From positions 4,403,764 through 4,467,763 of the forward strand of contig JAQFVV010012496.1 of NCBI GenBank assembly GCA_028023455.1: DNA of 64,000 bases, written 5' to 3'. The notes beneath the pieces are model-generated. The model was given only the letters and a program-made list of their open reading frames with translations. It was not told where the DNA came from and did no database searches. The stretch comes from Epiperipatus broadwayi (taxonomy: Eukaryota; Onychophora; Udeonychophora; Euonychophora; Peripatidae). Position 1 is the first letter of the stretch. Each line of letters starts with the position of its first letter. A program made the position numbers and the translations under genes. This document shows positions 25,322-36,736 of the stretch, piece after piece.

Positions 25322-25703
25322 CTTCCTGAAGGTTTGCGATAATGGTGTTTTAGTTGTATTTTTATATTGGACTATTTCCGTCATTTAATATAAGTATTGA
25401 ATGTCTTTAAAAAAATTTCACTTTATTTAAATATTCCAAATACATTCAACTGTTAGTAATAGCACATCAAACAGGTTAGTATATGCATAATGTTTCGAGA
25501 GATATTATTCTCCCCTTTTCTTCACGTGTTGCTGGCCTTATCAGTGATAGCATAGGAATCGAATCTGGATTGAATTTTAAGGTAACTAACTAACTGAATC
25601 ACCCTACCAAAGCTGGACTGAGTACTAGCATGGGATTTGAACCTGGTTAGATTTTTGAGAATTGAATTTTAAGGTAACACTCTAACCAACTGAACCATCC
25701 TAC
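25322..25703 (-). mobile_element. Second tRNA-derived SINE family (SINE2), two heads plus long tail
   Basis: The minus strand shows two successive tRNA-like heads (each with CAGTTGGTTAG-like A box and GGTTC-type B box), then CTGGCCTTATCAG in inverse order, then a ~190-bp tail that recurs at 38.0 and 63.7 kb. The direct repeat AAAGTTTATTGT (25310-25321 and 25704-25715) is a 12-bp target-site duplication. At the head-tail junction (about 25490-25530) a TGAAGA box, a hairpin and CTCTCGAAAC resemble half of a hammerhead. Confidence 0.7.
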
Positions 25704-25715
25704 AAAGTTTATTGT

Positions 25716-26254
25716 TTATAATTTTTTTATCAATATTTAGCTTTCTTTTCAGTATAAATATAGTGCATGACCTAAATTGTGTAACACTTATCTAACTACA
25801 AAACTGGACATTTTATATAATGTCTTACTGCAGTCTATTTATAATTATGTAATTATTGAAGCTATTACTGAAATATATATAACATTTTTGTAGCACAGAA
25901 TTATTTATTATCTTTTTAATATTATGCTTTAATATTTTATTATAACACATTTCTTTTTCTTTTTTTTTTTTACCAAAATCAATAAATAGATGATTCTCGT
26001 AAAATAATATAATAAGGAAACTAGCTTTTAAAATATTTACTTAATCTCAAATTGGACGTTTTAGTAATTTTTATGTGATTAATCTATTGTAATATTAAAG
26101 CTTATGATAATATATCACTTTAATCAAAGAAGAATAACAGACTCTTTTATGTACTTTAGACAGTGCAAATACAATGGTTTATTATTCTTCACTTTTATTG
26201 GAGACTTATTTATTCATGTGATTAAAGAAAGTTTTTATAAAAAAAATACATTTA
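25716..26254. other. AT-rich non-coding DNA
   Basis: Nothing recognised. Confidence 0.5.
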
Positions 26255-26271
26255 ATTCAGTTTGTTTAATA

Positions 26272-26806
26272 CATTTTACGGGCTTAACGCCTGCATGTAT
26301 ATATGTAATATATGCGGGATTCGAACTCAGACTTTCACACGACCCACAACTCATAGTGTCATTTTATATTGCTGACCCACCTGATCACACACATGCCGAA
26401 AAGATGCATAATCACCAATATTCATAATTCGTGCTAAACCAGCACTCATCACTTGGTCCAGATTACTATCTCCACACATATAAACAATCAGTACTGAGCT
26501 TTATATTAAGATAGCCAATCTTCATACTTTAAAATGGACAGGCTTCAAACTACATTCCATCATCAGATTTTTAATGACATGGAAGACCTGTCCATTAAAG
26601 TAGGAAGATTGGCGGTCTTAATATAAAGCTGAGTACTGATTGTATATATGTGCGGAGATGGTAATCTGGACCAACTGATGAGTGCTGTTTTAGCATGAAA
26701 TATGTATATTGGTGATTATTTATCTTTTCAATGTGTGTCTGATCAGGTGAGTCAGCAATATAAGATGGCACTGGGAGTTGTGGGTCGTGTGAAAGTCTGA
26801 GTTCGA
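26272..26806. mobile_element. RZ-A retrozyme palindrome with hammerheads on both strands
   Basis: The left arm is minus-oriented (B-box-like sequence near 26315-26327, decayed hammerhead GTGATGA, rc of 26446-26452). The right arm is plus-oriented with an intact hammerhead and the tRNA-box region. The 17-bp direct repeat ATTCAGTTTGTTTAATA flanks it (26255-26271 and 26807-26823), the longest target-site duplication in the window. Confidence 0.8.
26662..26718 (+). ncRNA. Hammerhead ribozyme, RZ-A type, intact core
   Basis: CTGATGA is at 26675-26681, stem II is TGCT pairing with AGCA, and GAAA is at 26697-26700. Stem III is ATA pairing with TAT across a 2-nt loop. The cleavage triplet ATA ends at 26708. 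Stem I is ACCAA (26670-26674) with TTGGT (26709-26713), a TGG bulge, and TAATC (26662-26666) with GATTA (26714-26718). All essential core bases of a type I hammerhead are present, so this is the best RZ-A candidate for activity. Confidence 0.8.
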
Positions 26807-26933
26807 ATTCAGTTTGTTTAATAAAACAGAGAAAGTTCTAATACAAGTCACTTTTAGTTTCAACTTTCGAATTCAGTTTGTTTTGTAAAACAGAGAAAGT
26901 CCTAATACAAGTTACTTTTAGTTTCAACAAAAG
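26807..26933 (+). repeat. 64-bp tandem duplication next to the retrozyme
   Basis: The segment starting ATTCAGTTTGTTT occurs at 26807 and again at 26871, each followed by AAAACAGAGAAAGT and CTTTTAGTTTCAAC. It includes the right target-site duplication. Confidence 0.75.
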
Positions 26934-27690
26934 AAAGTTAAGTTTATGATATTTCACCAGCATTACAATAAAGTAATTTCTTTCATAAATACTACACAGA
27001 TTCTAAAAGAGAAAACATTTTTCAATCACTGATTCTGGGAACTTACAACTATCTTTTTATAGCAAATGAGACGAGAATGATAAGATTAAAAAAAGAAATA
27101 ATTAACAGGAATAAAGCAGATTTTTCTTGGATTAGAAATAGGATGAAAAAGTAAGACTGAAAAATTCATGTATCATATTGTAAATAATATTTGATAAAAA
27201 ACTAGAGTTCTCTTAGTTTTGTTTCACATTTATTATGTGTTCTTTTTGTTGCCTTTCTATTATGAACACGTCTTAGATCGTAGGCATAAATTAGCGTCCA
27301 AGTTTAGCTCTACACGTTTGATTAATTTAAAGCATTTTCTATATCTTTTTGTCACTGTGTCTGCTTTTCAGAAAGCAGTAATAACTCCTCTTCTTAAGAT
27401 GTTATTGCAATTTCTATTTTTCATATCTTGTATAATTCCTTCTAACATCTTTTTCATAATCATTCTTTTCTAAGAACATGTTCATTTCAGTTTTTTCATA
27501 ATTTTTTCAAAAATTATTTTTTTACTCAAATAGTAAAAAATTGAATTAATGACTTTATTTATAGCAAGTGAAATGTTCTTGTGTTGGGAGTTAAAGTATT
27601 CATTTATTGTTAACACTCTTAAAAAGCGCATGCACAATAGCTTGACAAGGCTGATCTTTAATGTATTATAAACAAATTATTTAAAATAGC
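26934..27690. other. AT-rich non-coding DNA
   Basis: No supported gene. The open frame at 27219-27473 is hydrophobic and AT-driven with no recognisable domain. Confidence 0.5.
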
Positions 27691-27698
27691 CTAATTTT

Positions 27699-27790
27699 TT
27701 TTCATGTGTCATAGCATCGACCAGGAAGCGAACCCGCTACCTCCCGGACAACTGCTTGTAAGGCAGCTGTGCGGATCTCTCGGTCACCAA
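27699..27790 (-). mobile_element. tRNA-Val-like SINE
   Basis: The minus strand contains the anticodon arm CTGCCTTACAAGCAG, a B-box-like GGGTTCGCTTCC and the family 3' end TGCTATGACACATGA plus an A-run. CTAATTTT (27691-27698 and 27791-27798) is the target-site duplication. Confidence 0.8.
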
Positions 27791-27798
27791 CTAATTTT

Positions 27799-28052
27799 CA
27801 ACCACCCAGATAATTAAATAAGAAAATTTTATGAAAAGTTTCACAACTAACTGAAGTCAATAATCCCCCCCCCTCTTTTTTTTTTTTTAAAGTAAAAGAA
27901 CTATTATATCTAAGGTTTACATTTTAGGGTAATAATTAGGTGAAAGTTTTTTAACAAAGCAAACGAGAAAAAAAAAATGAAAATATGCACTGTTCCATTG
28001 TAGAATCTTTTTGGTAATGTTCTAATGTAGGTCTAAGTCCCTTTTAAAAATT
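27799..28052. other. Non-coding DNA with C and T homopolymers
   Basis: Nothing recognised beyond homopolymer runs near 27866-27890. Confidence 0.5.
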
Positions 28053-28716
28053 ATTTATAGAAGATTTTAATGCAAAAATTTGAATACAATTTAAGAATTG
28101 TTTCTATGTAAGAATGCGTGGATATGAAAAATAAATAAATATGAGACCTACTTATAGACTTTCAAAGAATAACATTTTCATTTAAAAATACTATAATTAA
28201 AAATATATGTGGATAGTTGTTTTTTTTTTTTCAATAAAATTTTATTATTCAAAGATATGAGATACAAGTAACCTATCTGTGAGCAAGAACGTTGTGTGTT
28301 AAAGATCCAAAAAAGATCAGGATATATATGTTAACAGGTCAAATTAAATATGAATTTCTGTTGGGTCAGCAATTCCAAACCACTATTTATAGAAGATTTT
28401 AATGCAAAAATTTGAATACAATTTAAGAATTGTTTCTATGTAAGAATGCGTGGATATGAAAAATAAATAAATATGAGACCTACTTATAGACTTTCAAAGA
28501 ATAACATTTTCATTTAAAAATACTATAATTAAAAATATATGTGGATAGTTTTTTTTTTTTCAATAAAATTTTATTATTCAAAGATATGAGATACAAGTAA
28601 CCTATCTGTGAGCAAGAACGTTGTGTGTTAAAGATCCAAAAAAGATCAGGATATATATGTTAACAGGTCAAATTAAATATGAATTTCTGTTGGGTCAGCA
28701 ATTCCAAACCACTATT
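28053..28716. repeat. 332-bp direct tandem duplication
   Basis: Copy one (28053-28384) and copy two (28385-28716) are almost identical. The visible difference is the length of a poly-T run. The unit has no coding frame. Near-identity means either a recent duplication or an assembly artefact. Confidence 0.9.
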
Positions 28717-31700
28717 TTGACAGTAATAATATAGGGATGATTTCACATCAGGGAAAAATGTTTTTAAGTTAGCTTATTCTGATCCTTTCAATGTCTATCA
28801 ATTCCCATGTGTTTCTGAACATTATTTGAAAAGCTATACGATTGTCTCTTTCTTTAATTGTCTTGATTTTTCTGATTAATATTATTAGGGGATCCGTGCA
28901 ACTAGAATCAAATAGGAGTGTACATCATGTCATCTAAACACTAAACAATAAGAATGTAACCCTCCTTATTCCCGAAAAATTGCCTGATTTGATGCTTTGA
29001 ATCAATATCATCATCAATGTGTTTTTCTTTTTATAGATTGAAAAAATTAAGGTTTTACAGGTTTCCAATGTAACACATCTGTCAAAAATGTGTTCAATAG
29101 TCTCTTCCTCCCTTGTACACAAAACATATTTGTCATCAATAGATGAAAATCCTCTATTTTTTGTCAAAAAGCTATCTGTGGGAAGCACATTAAGATCGAT
29201 TTTTATCAAAAAAGCGAAATACTTCAACTCCAGGCACAACCATTTAATTTGTTTTTTAAAGACGATTATGTTGAGTGTTGAACTGATAAGCACAATTGTT
29301 TCATAAATGAGGTTATATGATTTCCATTATCGATTTTTTTCAGATTTAGCTTGATCCGAGATTAAATTCATTTTTGTGATATCAGATAGCAAATCAGAAA
29401 GCCAAAACTTCATACTGCTTGCAAAAACAAATTTTATTCACATTCATATTAGGCAAAATATAGGAAAGTGTAACAGGAATACACAATGATTAAATGAAAT
29501 AAATTATAAAGTTACATAAGTAATATAATGATTAATTGATATATATATATATTCTAACCCAGTTTATTAATTAGTTTAGTTTATTTTATTTTATTTTTAA
29601 CCCAATATTTTTATTAGTTTATTTTATTTGCACTTGTTGTTAAGGCAACCAAAATAAAGCAACATATCCATTAATTTTCCAATATGATCTAAAATACCTT
29701 TCATATAATACAATTGTACATTCAATTCTCTTAAGCCATGCCACGATTGTAATAACAACAATAATTGATCACTTATTAATTTAAAGAATAATTATAATAA
29801 TATTAATCTCAGGGTTCTTTGTTTCATGTAAGGAAATGCTCGGCAGTATTGTGTTGTCGCATATGACTGGCATTCTGGTCGGCTATAGGAAACATTTATT
29901 TTACTTAAATTCAATGTGTCTTCATCTCTCATATCAACTGCTATATTATTTAAAGAGATGATAATTCTATTCAATAATGACGTATAATTTTGAATAACAC
30001 AGCCTTTTTTTTTTTTTTTTTTCAGAATCTCAGTCAGAATAATAAAAAGACAAGGGTGCTTTTTGTGTCCTTCCATCATCCATGACAACACAATAATATA
30101 ACTAAGATTTATTACTTAGACAATTTAACTAAATGGGAATGGAATAATGTGCAACCAAAGTTAATGGTTTGGGAATAAATTCATTTTTTTTTTTTTTATA
30201 CAAAGGTGAATGTTTAGTCTTAAGTTTTCAACTCCATAAATAATTATCATTAAACTAAAATATAATGACATATTCCGATCTGCTTAACTTTATTTATCTG
30301 GTATATTAAGTTTTTAAGAATTTGGAATGATTTCGGACTCAAGAAAAGGTTTTGCAAATATTGTGCAAACACTTATATTTAGCATATAAAACAAAAAAAA
30401 TGAATCTACAACAAATTTTAACAAGACTATAATTTATTACTATCACAAAAAAAATATATATATATATATGAACATTTATTCAATAATCCCATAGTAATAC
30501 AAAAATATAAAATATAACTAACATTAATCTGTATACTCTTTTGGTTATGGACTAGAGGTTACTACTTCTCCTGTATGCAATCATATGGATTGATTAACTA
30601 AAAGTACATTTCATTACCAATACATTGTTTATTACATTTTGGTAACCTTGTAGAAGCTTTTATTCAAAATTATTGACTAACTATTTTTTTTTTTTAAAAT
30701 GATTAATCCCATCATATGCAATACGCAAAATATTAAATTTATTTCTAATACATTTACTTTATTTATGGTCTTTAATGGGATAACCTATTCTAATTATAGT
30801 CCAGCTATCAGAAGTTACACTTACCATCTTACATTTAACTTAATGCTAACTTAAGTTATGATACAAATTTTATTCATACGTATAATTTTAAATATGAGTA
30901 TTATTTAATTACTAACCAGAATTAAATATTGCATTTGAATATTCCTTCAGTAAATAAGCGTTTTAAATTACGCAATTTTAATTACTTTCTCCATTGATTT
31001 ACTTGTCAAATACTAGCAATATTTAGCAGCACAATACAGATATTGATCTTAGTTACTAATGCACTATTTATACTAAAGTGGATCTTGAGGAACTAACACC
31101 TCCAATATAACCTTTATCTTGCCCGAACTTTCAAAATTAAGCACAATAATCAACACCTTCCATGGTGGAGCTATCTTTATTTTCACATGAGGAATATGGA
31201 ATAACCACGAAGGTCTGTAGAGTAATCTACTACATTAAAATATTTTGGTGGTTTCTTGCCTCTTACTTGGGCATACAACGAACACACACCAAATACAATC
31301 CTCTCCTGGGATTTAAATGAATGAAGCATACTAAATGCTAGATAAATTCTTGATCGTCCTATCTATGAGAATCGATCACTTGGGCTATAAACATACCCGA
31401 ACATTATATTTAAAATCTTCCTCTCATGGAAAACAAAGCTTTTGGGGAGATCATTTTTCATCCCACAAAATAAATACATTATAATTATTACCTATGCGAA
31501 TATTAAGCATATACCAATGCTATATCTGGGCAGGATAAGTAAATACACTGATTATAATAAACTTATGTTACCGGGTATACTTTGATCAACATCTGAAATC
31601 AATGGACATCATAGAATAAAAGTATAATAATTTTAATTTTAATAAAGGAACATTCAAAATAGTTGGTAGCATACTATCTTAAACTAAATAAAGTGGATGT

Positions 31701-33898
31701 GTTATTTAAGAATAATTAGGAATAAATTCCTCAATTAATACAGTATAAATTCGTTTCAAAACTTTAACAAGAAATATTTTGTTATAGCATTTTTTTTTTT
31801 TTAGTTACTTCTGATAATTTTCAATATTTATTTTACCCCTTAAATATCTAAATATTTTTCTTTTATGTATCTAACATACAAAATTTCTACCTACAATTGT
31901 ATGTAATAATTAAAACATATTTATAGATTTTTTTTCTTTCATGTTAAATATCAACTTAACCTATAATAATTATATTAAAACATACCTTTGTCATTACAAG
32001 GCTATTAAATATCACTTGACCATACAGACTTTAACCTATGTGATATAACAAAAAAAATACATATCATTTATAACTTAGTTTTAAACAATCATTAATTAAC
32101 AAGTGCATACTCTCTCATTAGAAAATGTCTTTCTGTTGAGCAATTGGTCCAGGTGAAGAGCTTTATCCAGTCGTATTTCACGAAGCAAGTTTAAAAACAA
32201 TAAACTCATGGTATTATTTCCTTTAAATAAAAGTTTTCTCTTATTTTGTGCATTTAATAAATTAGGTAAAGAAATATATAGCAGAATTGAAGATTAATTC
32301 TTACTTGAATTAAACTACTACAATTTTGGGATCCAAGAAAATAAAATATACATATTCTAACATAATGAACAGTTGACGATAGACGATAAACATACACAAT
32401 ATTTTTTTTTATTGACGATACATATACTTATTAGCTAGCTTACTTATGGACGAAAATGCGCAATTTTTCAAGAGATTATTATGATAATAACTGCAGTCAA
32501 TTTACGTGTACATGAAGTTTTAATAATTCCAACTGATGTATAATAGAATATATCATTTATTTTTATCATTAAGTCACTAAGATATTTGGTTTTGTTCATA
32601 CTTTAGGAATTATAAATTTTTTTAACGGTAACTTCTCCGTAAGAATGCCCCTATATAACTTTTCCTATATTTACTCTGAGAAAGTTTATATTTTTTTTAT
32701 ATATATATATATTTTTTAAAAAATATACAGGTGCATAATTTAATCTTATTTGTCATTATTATTATTTTCAGACAATTCTTGGTGAATAAAACATATTTTA
32801 ACGTATGTAACTACATTACTTGTAAAGGCAGACAATATTGAGAAAGAGCGCGAAAATGTTTCTAGTTGATTTTCCTTGGTTTCAAAATATTTCTTTCAAT
32901 TATTTTTTTTTTTTTTTCTATACCAAGAAAATATCAATAAATGACATAAAGTTAATAAATAATTAATTTTTTCTTGGAAATCGCTTCTTTTCCTTAATTT
33001 AGATATAATATAATTTTTCGTGACTCTTTTAGTTAATTCTGTCATTTTTAACTTTAGCGTGAGACAATAAATTTTTAAGTATAAAAGGTCTTTAAATAGG
33101 TAGATGGCAAAGAAAATCAGGATATCTTATCAAAAAATTTTTAGCCACACATTATATTATTAAAATTTTACTTTGATTACATTTATTTCTGCAAAATAAA
33201 ATGAAAAAATTGAGTTACCAAATTTCAGCACTGTTCCTTCCTTGAAAACTAAAAGCAGACTATATTTTTCAAAAAAAATGATCTTGATTATGAAATTGGT
33301 TGTTTCGTTTTGTTGTTGTTGTTTTTTTTTTATTTTTTACTTTAGCGACCTCTTCCAGAAAAATAATCATTTGATTATAACATAAACAAAAGAAAGGAAA
33401 AACTTATGACAATCATATAGTTTTCAGTATTATCTACCTGGATTACAAAGTAATTTGACAATATAAAAAAAAATAATACATTAAATTAACAATCAGTGAT
33501 GTATAATTCTTTAAACATTATATTTTTTTTTATTTTTTTTTTTATTTCTTCTTTTTTTTACAAAAAGAAATTACCAGAAGTTATTGTGCTTTATGATAAG
33601 ACACTCATCCACTCCCCTCTACCCATCCAAAATCAATTAATGTTTAGCTTTTATACCATATTAATTTGCTCTAATTATTCATATCTAAATATTAAATTAT
33701 TCATGTTCTCTCTTTAAAAATGACATTGAGTTATTAAATCTATTAGTTATTCATCCAAAACATGCCAAAGTGAGTGAATAGCATACTTTATTAATCAATT
33801 ATTACTATTGTTATTTTATCTTTTTATTTCTTTAAAGAATAGCATTGTTTTCCTGCAGAAATAATGCCAAGTAAACCAAGTGTCAATAACACTAGGTT

Positions 33899-33941
<43 letters not shown>

Positions 33942-34555
33942 GTTACATTTTAGAGCTGGGTGACAAGGCACTAGGAACAAGAAAAGGGAATAAGTATATT
34001 TGTGTGGCCCAGAAGGGTCAAGCTAAAATCAGGTCTGGCTCCAAGTCTGTTCAGTCAGGGTTACAAATAAGAAAAGTTAACATATAAATACAAAGATGTA
34101 TAAAACATTTCATACTAGGAGGTGGGGTGCCTGTGGGATGCATATCTCATGGATAAAAGTTTTTAGGGATAGTTTTGAAAAGTGATTATAATAAACTTGA
34201 TTTTTTTATTAATTTCTAAGATGTAACAATATTTATCAGTGTTATTGCATGTAATGACCGAGGTCTGCCTACATTATATTTAAAAGCTTCAGATTAATTC
34301 TTCTTAAATAGATTTGTAAAATATTAAAATACTATTAAATATCTATCTATTTGCATTTCAAGAAAAGCCTGAAGGTAGATTGATATTTTTAAGGATCTTG
34401 TTAAATTCTAAGATTCAAATGATTTGAATAGTTAGTTGAATCATAGAATTCACAAAGGGATGAATTTAATTTCTGGTGGGGAGAAAGATTTTAATAAAGT
34501 TTTAAAAAATTAGTAGTCTTAAAATCGACTTAAAAATTTCGTTAAAATCAAAAGT
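28717..34555. other. Long AT-rich stretch without a supported gene
   Basis: About 5.8 kb with poly-T/A runs and a TA microsatellite at about 33903-33938. The minus-strand open frame at 28934-29293 contains a Cys/His pattern (CTREEETIEHIFDRC) like the C-terminal knuckle of some LINE proteins, so a very old LINE remnant is possible. A less AT-rich patch at about 31080-31620 could be an old retroelement. Neither is clear. Confidence 0.45.
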
Positions 34556-34557
34556 AA

Positions 34558-34640
34558 ATATAGGGGATTTGAACTCAGACTTTCAAGCACCCACCAACTA
34601 TCCACACTATCTCATACAGCCGATAAATTAAAAGCAACAT
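34558..34640 (-). mobile_element. RZ-A tRNA-box fragment
   Basis: Contains only the inverted end of the RZ-A family (GGGATTTGAACTCAGACTTT and following). No ribozyme is left. Confidence 0.6.
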
Positions 34641-35701
34641 TTTATTTCCAAAAACAAATATGTCATATTGGTAAATTTGTTTTTTTTTTGCTTTTTAATA
34701 GTAAAATAATTCTTAAAACCCATTAAAAAAATGTTTAAAAAATTAAAAAATATATAAACACATTTTAACTTTAAAAAAAACTAGATTGTCTAAAATCATC
34801 ATCAGTAGAGATATTGTTGGAGTTTTTCTTTTCATGTAAGAATGATTTTTTAAATTGATGTGTTTAATAGAGAAAAAATTAGACGCAGTATCTGAAGATG
34901 AAATTCATGCTTGATGTTATATATGCGTTTCAGATATAAAAAGTTGAAAATTACCAGGTAAATATGATATAATAATTAAAGTTGTTAAAATTAATTAGGC
35001 TAGATTAAAAATAATATTATCACTTTTGTTTATAATATTACCAAAACAGAATTTTCAATATGTGGAATGCTACATATCTGTAACCTTCATTAAATGGAAC
35101 TATGATATTCACTGTGTCAACATATACAACTACAACTATATGCTATTCAAAACAAATTATAAATAAGAAAATTTATAAATTTAGTAAATTTAACAAGTCT
35201 GTATTACCTACGGTGTGACAGCAGAACTTGTGGGCACTTAGTAAATCTAATATTTTTAAATACTTGCAATTCTAATGTTATGTGTTTTTCATAAACTAAA
35301 TAAGACGAAATCATGTGTTTTATTTCCACTGCTTTCTTTTAAAAGTTTCTCATAGTATGGTATATTATTTAATAAAATATTTTTTTTAATTCCAAAGATA
35401 GTCACTTTGCAAGATTTAAGAGAACTGGTAAAGGCTTTCCTTAAGCAATAACATGGCAGTTATCAATTTAATAATGAAAGAAAAACCATGTTCTAATATG
35501 GGTTGTCTATTCAAAAAGAATGGGACATTGATTAGAAAAATATTAAAAAGAGAAAAACAATTGTATGGCATTGGATGCTCCTGTAATAGCTACTTAAGAT
35601 CTGTGTGAAGAGTGAGTCCAAGTACCTGAAATGTATATCTCATTCACTCAAATTAAAGGGTGATTACATAGATCAAAACAATTGGAAAATCAATGTCTGA
35701 C
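34641..35701. other. AT-rich non-coding DNA
   Basis: Nothing recognised. Confidence 0.5.
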
Positions 35702-35871
35702 AATAATGAGATTAAGCCAATAAAAATCACATGACCACCACCTCTTATGCTTGTGTATAACTGTTGTTAAAACAGGCAAAACTCACTATACGTATTGCCA
35801 CACACAGCAAGCTAGAGTAATCAGTGGATGCCAGAAGGCTTGTGCATAAAATCACCATCTAGTGCCTACAC

Positions 35872-35930
35872 ATCCAATATCCCCAGACTAGTTTCTAGCT
35901 TGTGGCCTTCCTCAGTGAGGAGCCTTGGAT
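35872..35930 (-). ncRNA. Hammerhead ribozyme, RZ-C type, intact, minus strand
   Basis: On the minus strand the core box is CTGAGGA (rc of 35909-35915), allowed because position 7 is free. Stem II is GGC with GCT and a CACAA loop, and GAAA is the rc of 35892-35895. Stem III is a 2-bp AC/GT with a TA loop and the cleavage triplet is GTC. Stem I pairs CCTCA with TGGGG and, beyond an internal loop, ATCCAA with TTGGAT. Confidence 0.8.
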
Positions 35931-36213
35931 CTGAGAGCACTGCATCCAGATCTTAGGATCTAATGCATCCCTCCAGCAGCCACCTTTTATCTCCACTTAA
36001 CTACAAAACTATGAGTCTTAAACTGAAAATGCCTTAATGTCTTCAATCCTAGCCCATTAGCTTATATAGTCATATGGGTCTGAACTCATGGCTTGGATTG
36101 AAGACATTAAGGTGTTTTCAGTTTAGGACTCATAGTTTTGTAGTTAAGTGGAGATAAAAGGTGGCTGCTGGAGAGATTCATTAGATCCTAAGATCTAGGT
36201 GCAGTGCTCTCAG

Positions 36214-36272
36214 ATCCAAACTTCCTCACTGATGAAGGCCACAAGCCAGAAACTCGTCTGGGGATATTGGAT
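36214..36272 (+). ncRNA. Hammerhead ribozyme, RZ-C type, intact (trimer unit 1)
   Basis: ATCCAA (36214-36219) pairs with TTGGAT (36267-36272). CCTCA (36224-36228) pairs with TGGGG (36259-36263). CTGATGA is at 36229-36235, stem II GGC/GCC encloses CACAA, GAAA is at 36249-36252, and ACTCGT forms the tiny stem III. Predicted cleavage follows the GTC that ends at 36258. Every invariant type I hammerhead base is present. Confidence 0.85.
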
Positions 36273-36388
36273 GAGTAGGCACTAGATGGGGATTTTATGT
36301 AGAACCCTTCTGGAATCCATTGATTACTCTGGTTGGTGGCTGCCGAAGGGTTGCATTAGATCCTAAGATCTAGGTGCAGTGCTCCCAG

Positions 36389-36447
36389 ATCCAAAGTTTC
36401 TCACTGATGAAGGCCACAAGCCAGAAACTCGTCTGGGGATATTGGAT
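36389..36447 (+). ncRNA. Hammerhead ribozyme, RZ-C type, intact (trimer unit 2)
   Basis: Same layout as unit 1, shifted by exactly 175 bp: CTGATGA at 36404-36410, GAAA at 36424-36427, cleavage after 36433. The inner stem I strand is TCTCA, which still pairs with TGGGG through G-T wobbles. Confidence 0.85.
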
Positions 36448-36563
36448 GAGTAGGCACTAGATGGGGATTTTATGCACAAGCCTTCTGGCATCCATTGATT
36501 ACTCTGGTTGGTGGCTGCTGGAGGGTTGCATTAGATCCTAAGATCTAGGTGCAGTGCTCTCAG

Positions 36564-36622
36564 ATCCAAGGCTCCTCACTGAGGGAGGCCACAAGCCAGA
36601 AACTAGTCTGAGGATATTGGAT
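36564..36622 (+). ncRNA. Hammerhead ribozyme, RZ-C type, core-mutated (trimer unit 3)
   Basis: The third unit, again 175 bp on, reads CTGAGGG at 36579-36585. The last core A is G, which is expected to block cleavage. The TGGGG strand of stem I reads TGAGG. Confidence 0.7.
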
Positions 36623-36736
36623 GAGTAGGCACTAGATTGGGGATTTTATGCACAAACCTTCTGGCATCCATTGATTACTCTAGCTTGCTGTGTGTGGCAA
36701 TACGTATAATGAGTTTTGCCTGTTTTAATAATGAGA

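Larger units (their letters stand above)
35712..36726. mobile_element. RZ-C retrozyme, one minus arm plus a plus-strand trimer
   Basis: Begins with a minus-oriented arm holding an intact hammerhead. It passes a palindromic centre (about 36000-36140) and continues as three direct plus monomers with CTGANGA boxes at 36229, 36404 and 36579, exactly 175 bp apart. The outer ends (AACAGGCAAAACTC and its complement) are inverted. The direct repeat AATAATGAGA (35702-35711 and 36727-36736) marks the insertion. Two of the three plus-strand ribozymes are intact, so a transcript should be cut to 175-nt units at that pair. Confidence 0.85.

Noticed and set aside
25490-25530. Complete hammerhead at the SINE2 head-tail junction
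   Set aside because: TGAAGA, a good hairpin and GAAAC are present, but no stem III with an NTH triplet and no stem I can be paired. Kept only as hammerhead-like.
28934-29293. Intact coding gene on the minus strand
   Set aside because: It has only a Cys/His cluster similar to a LINE knuckle, no start context and no neighbouring exons. At best it is an old LINE fragment.
35712-36726. piggyBac-type MITE, because TTAA flanks both ends of the fold-back
   Set aside because: The 10-bp duplication AATAATGAGA further out and the ribozyme content fit a retrozyme better. Other RZ-C copies lack TTAA at their ends.
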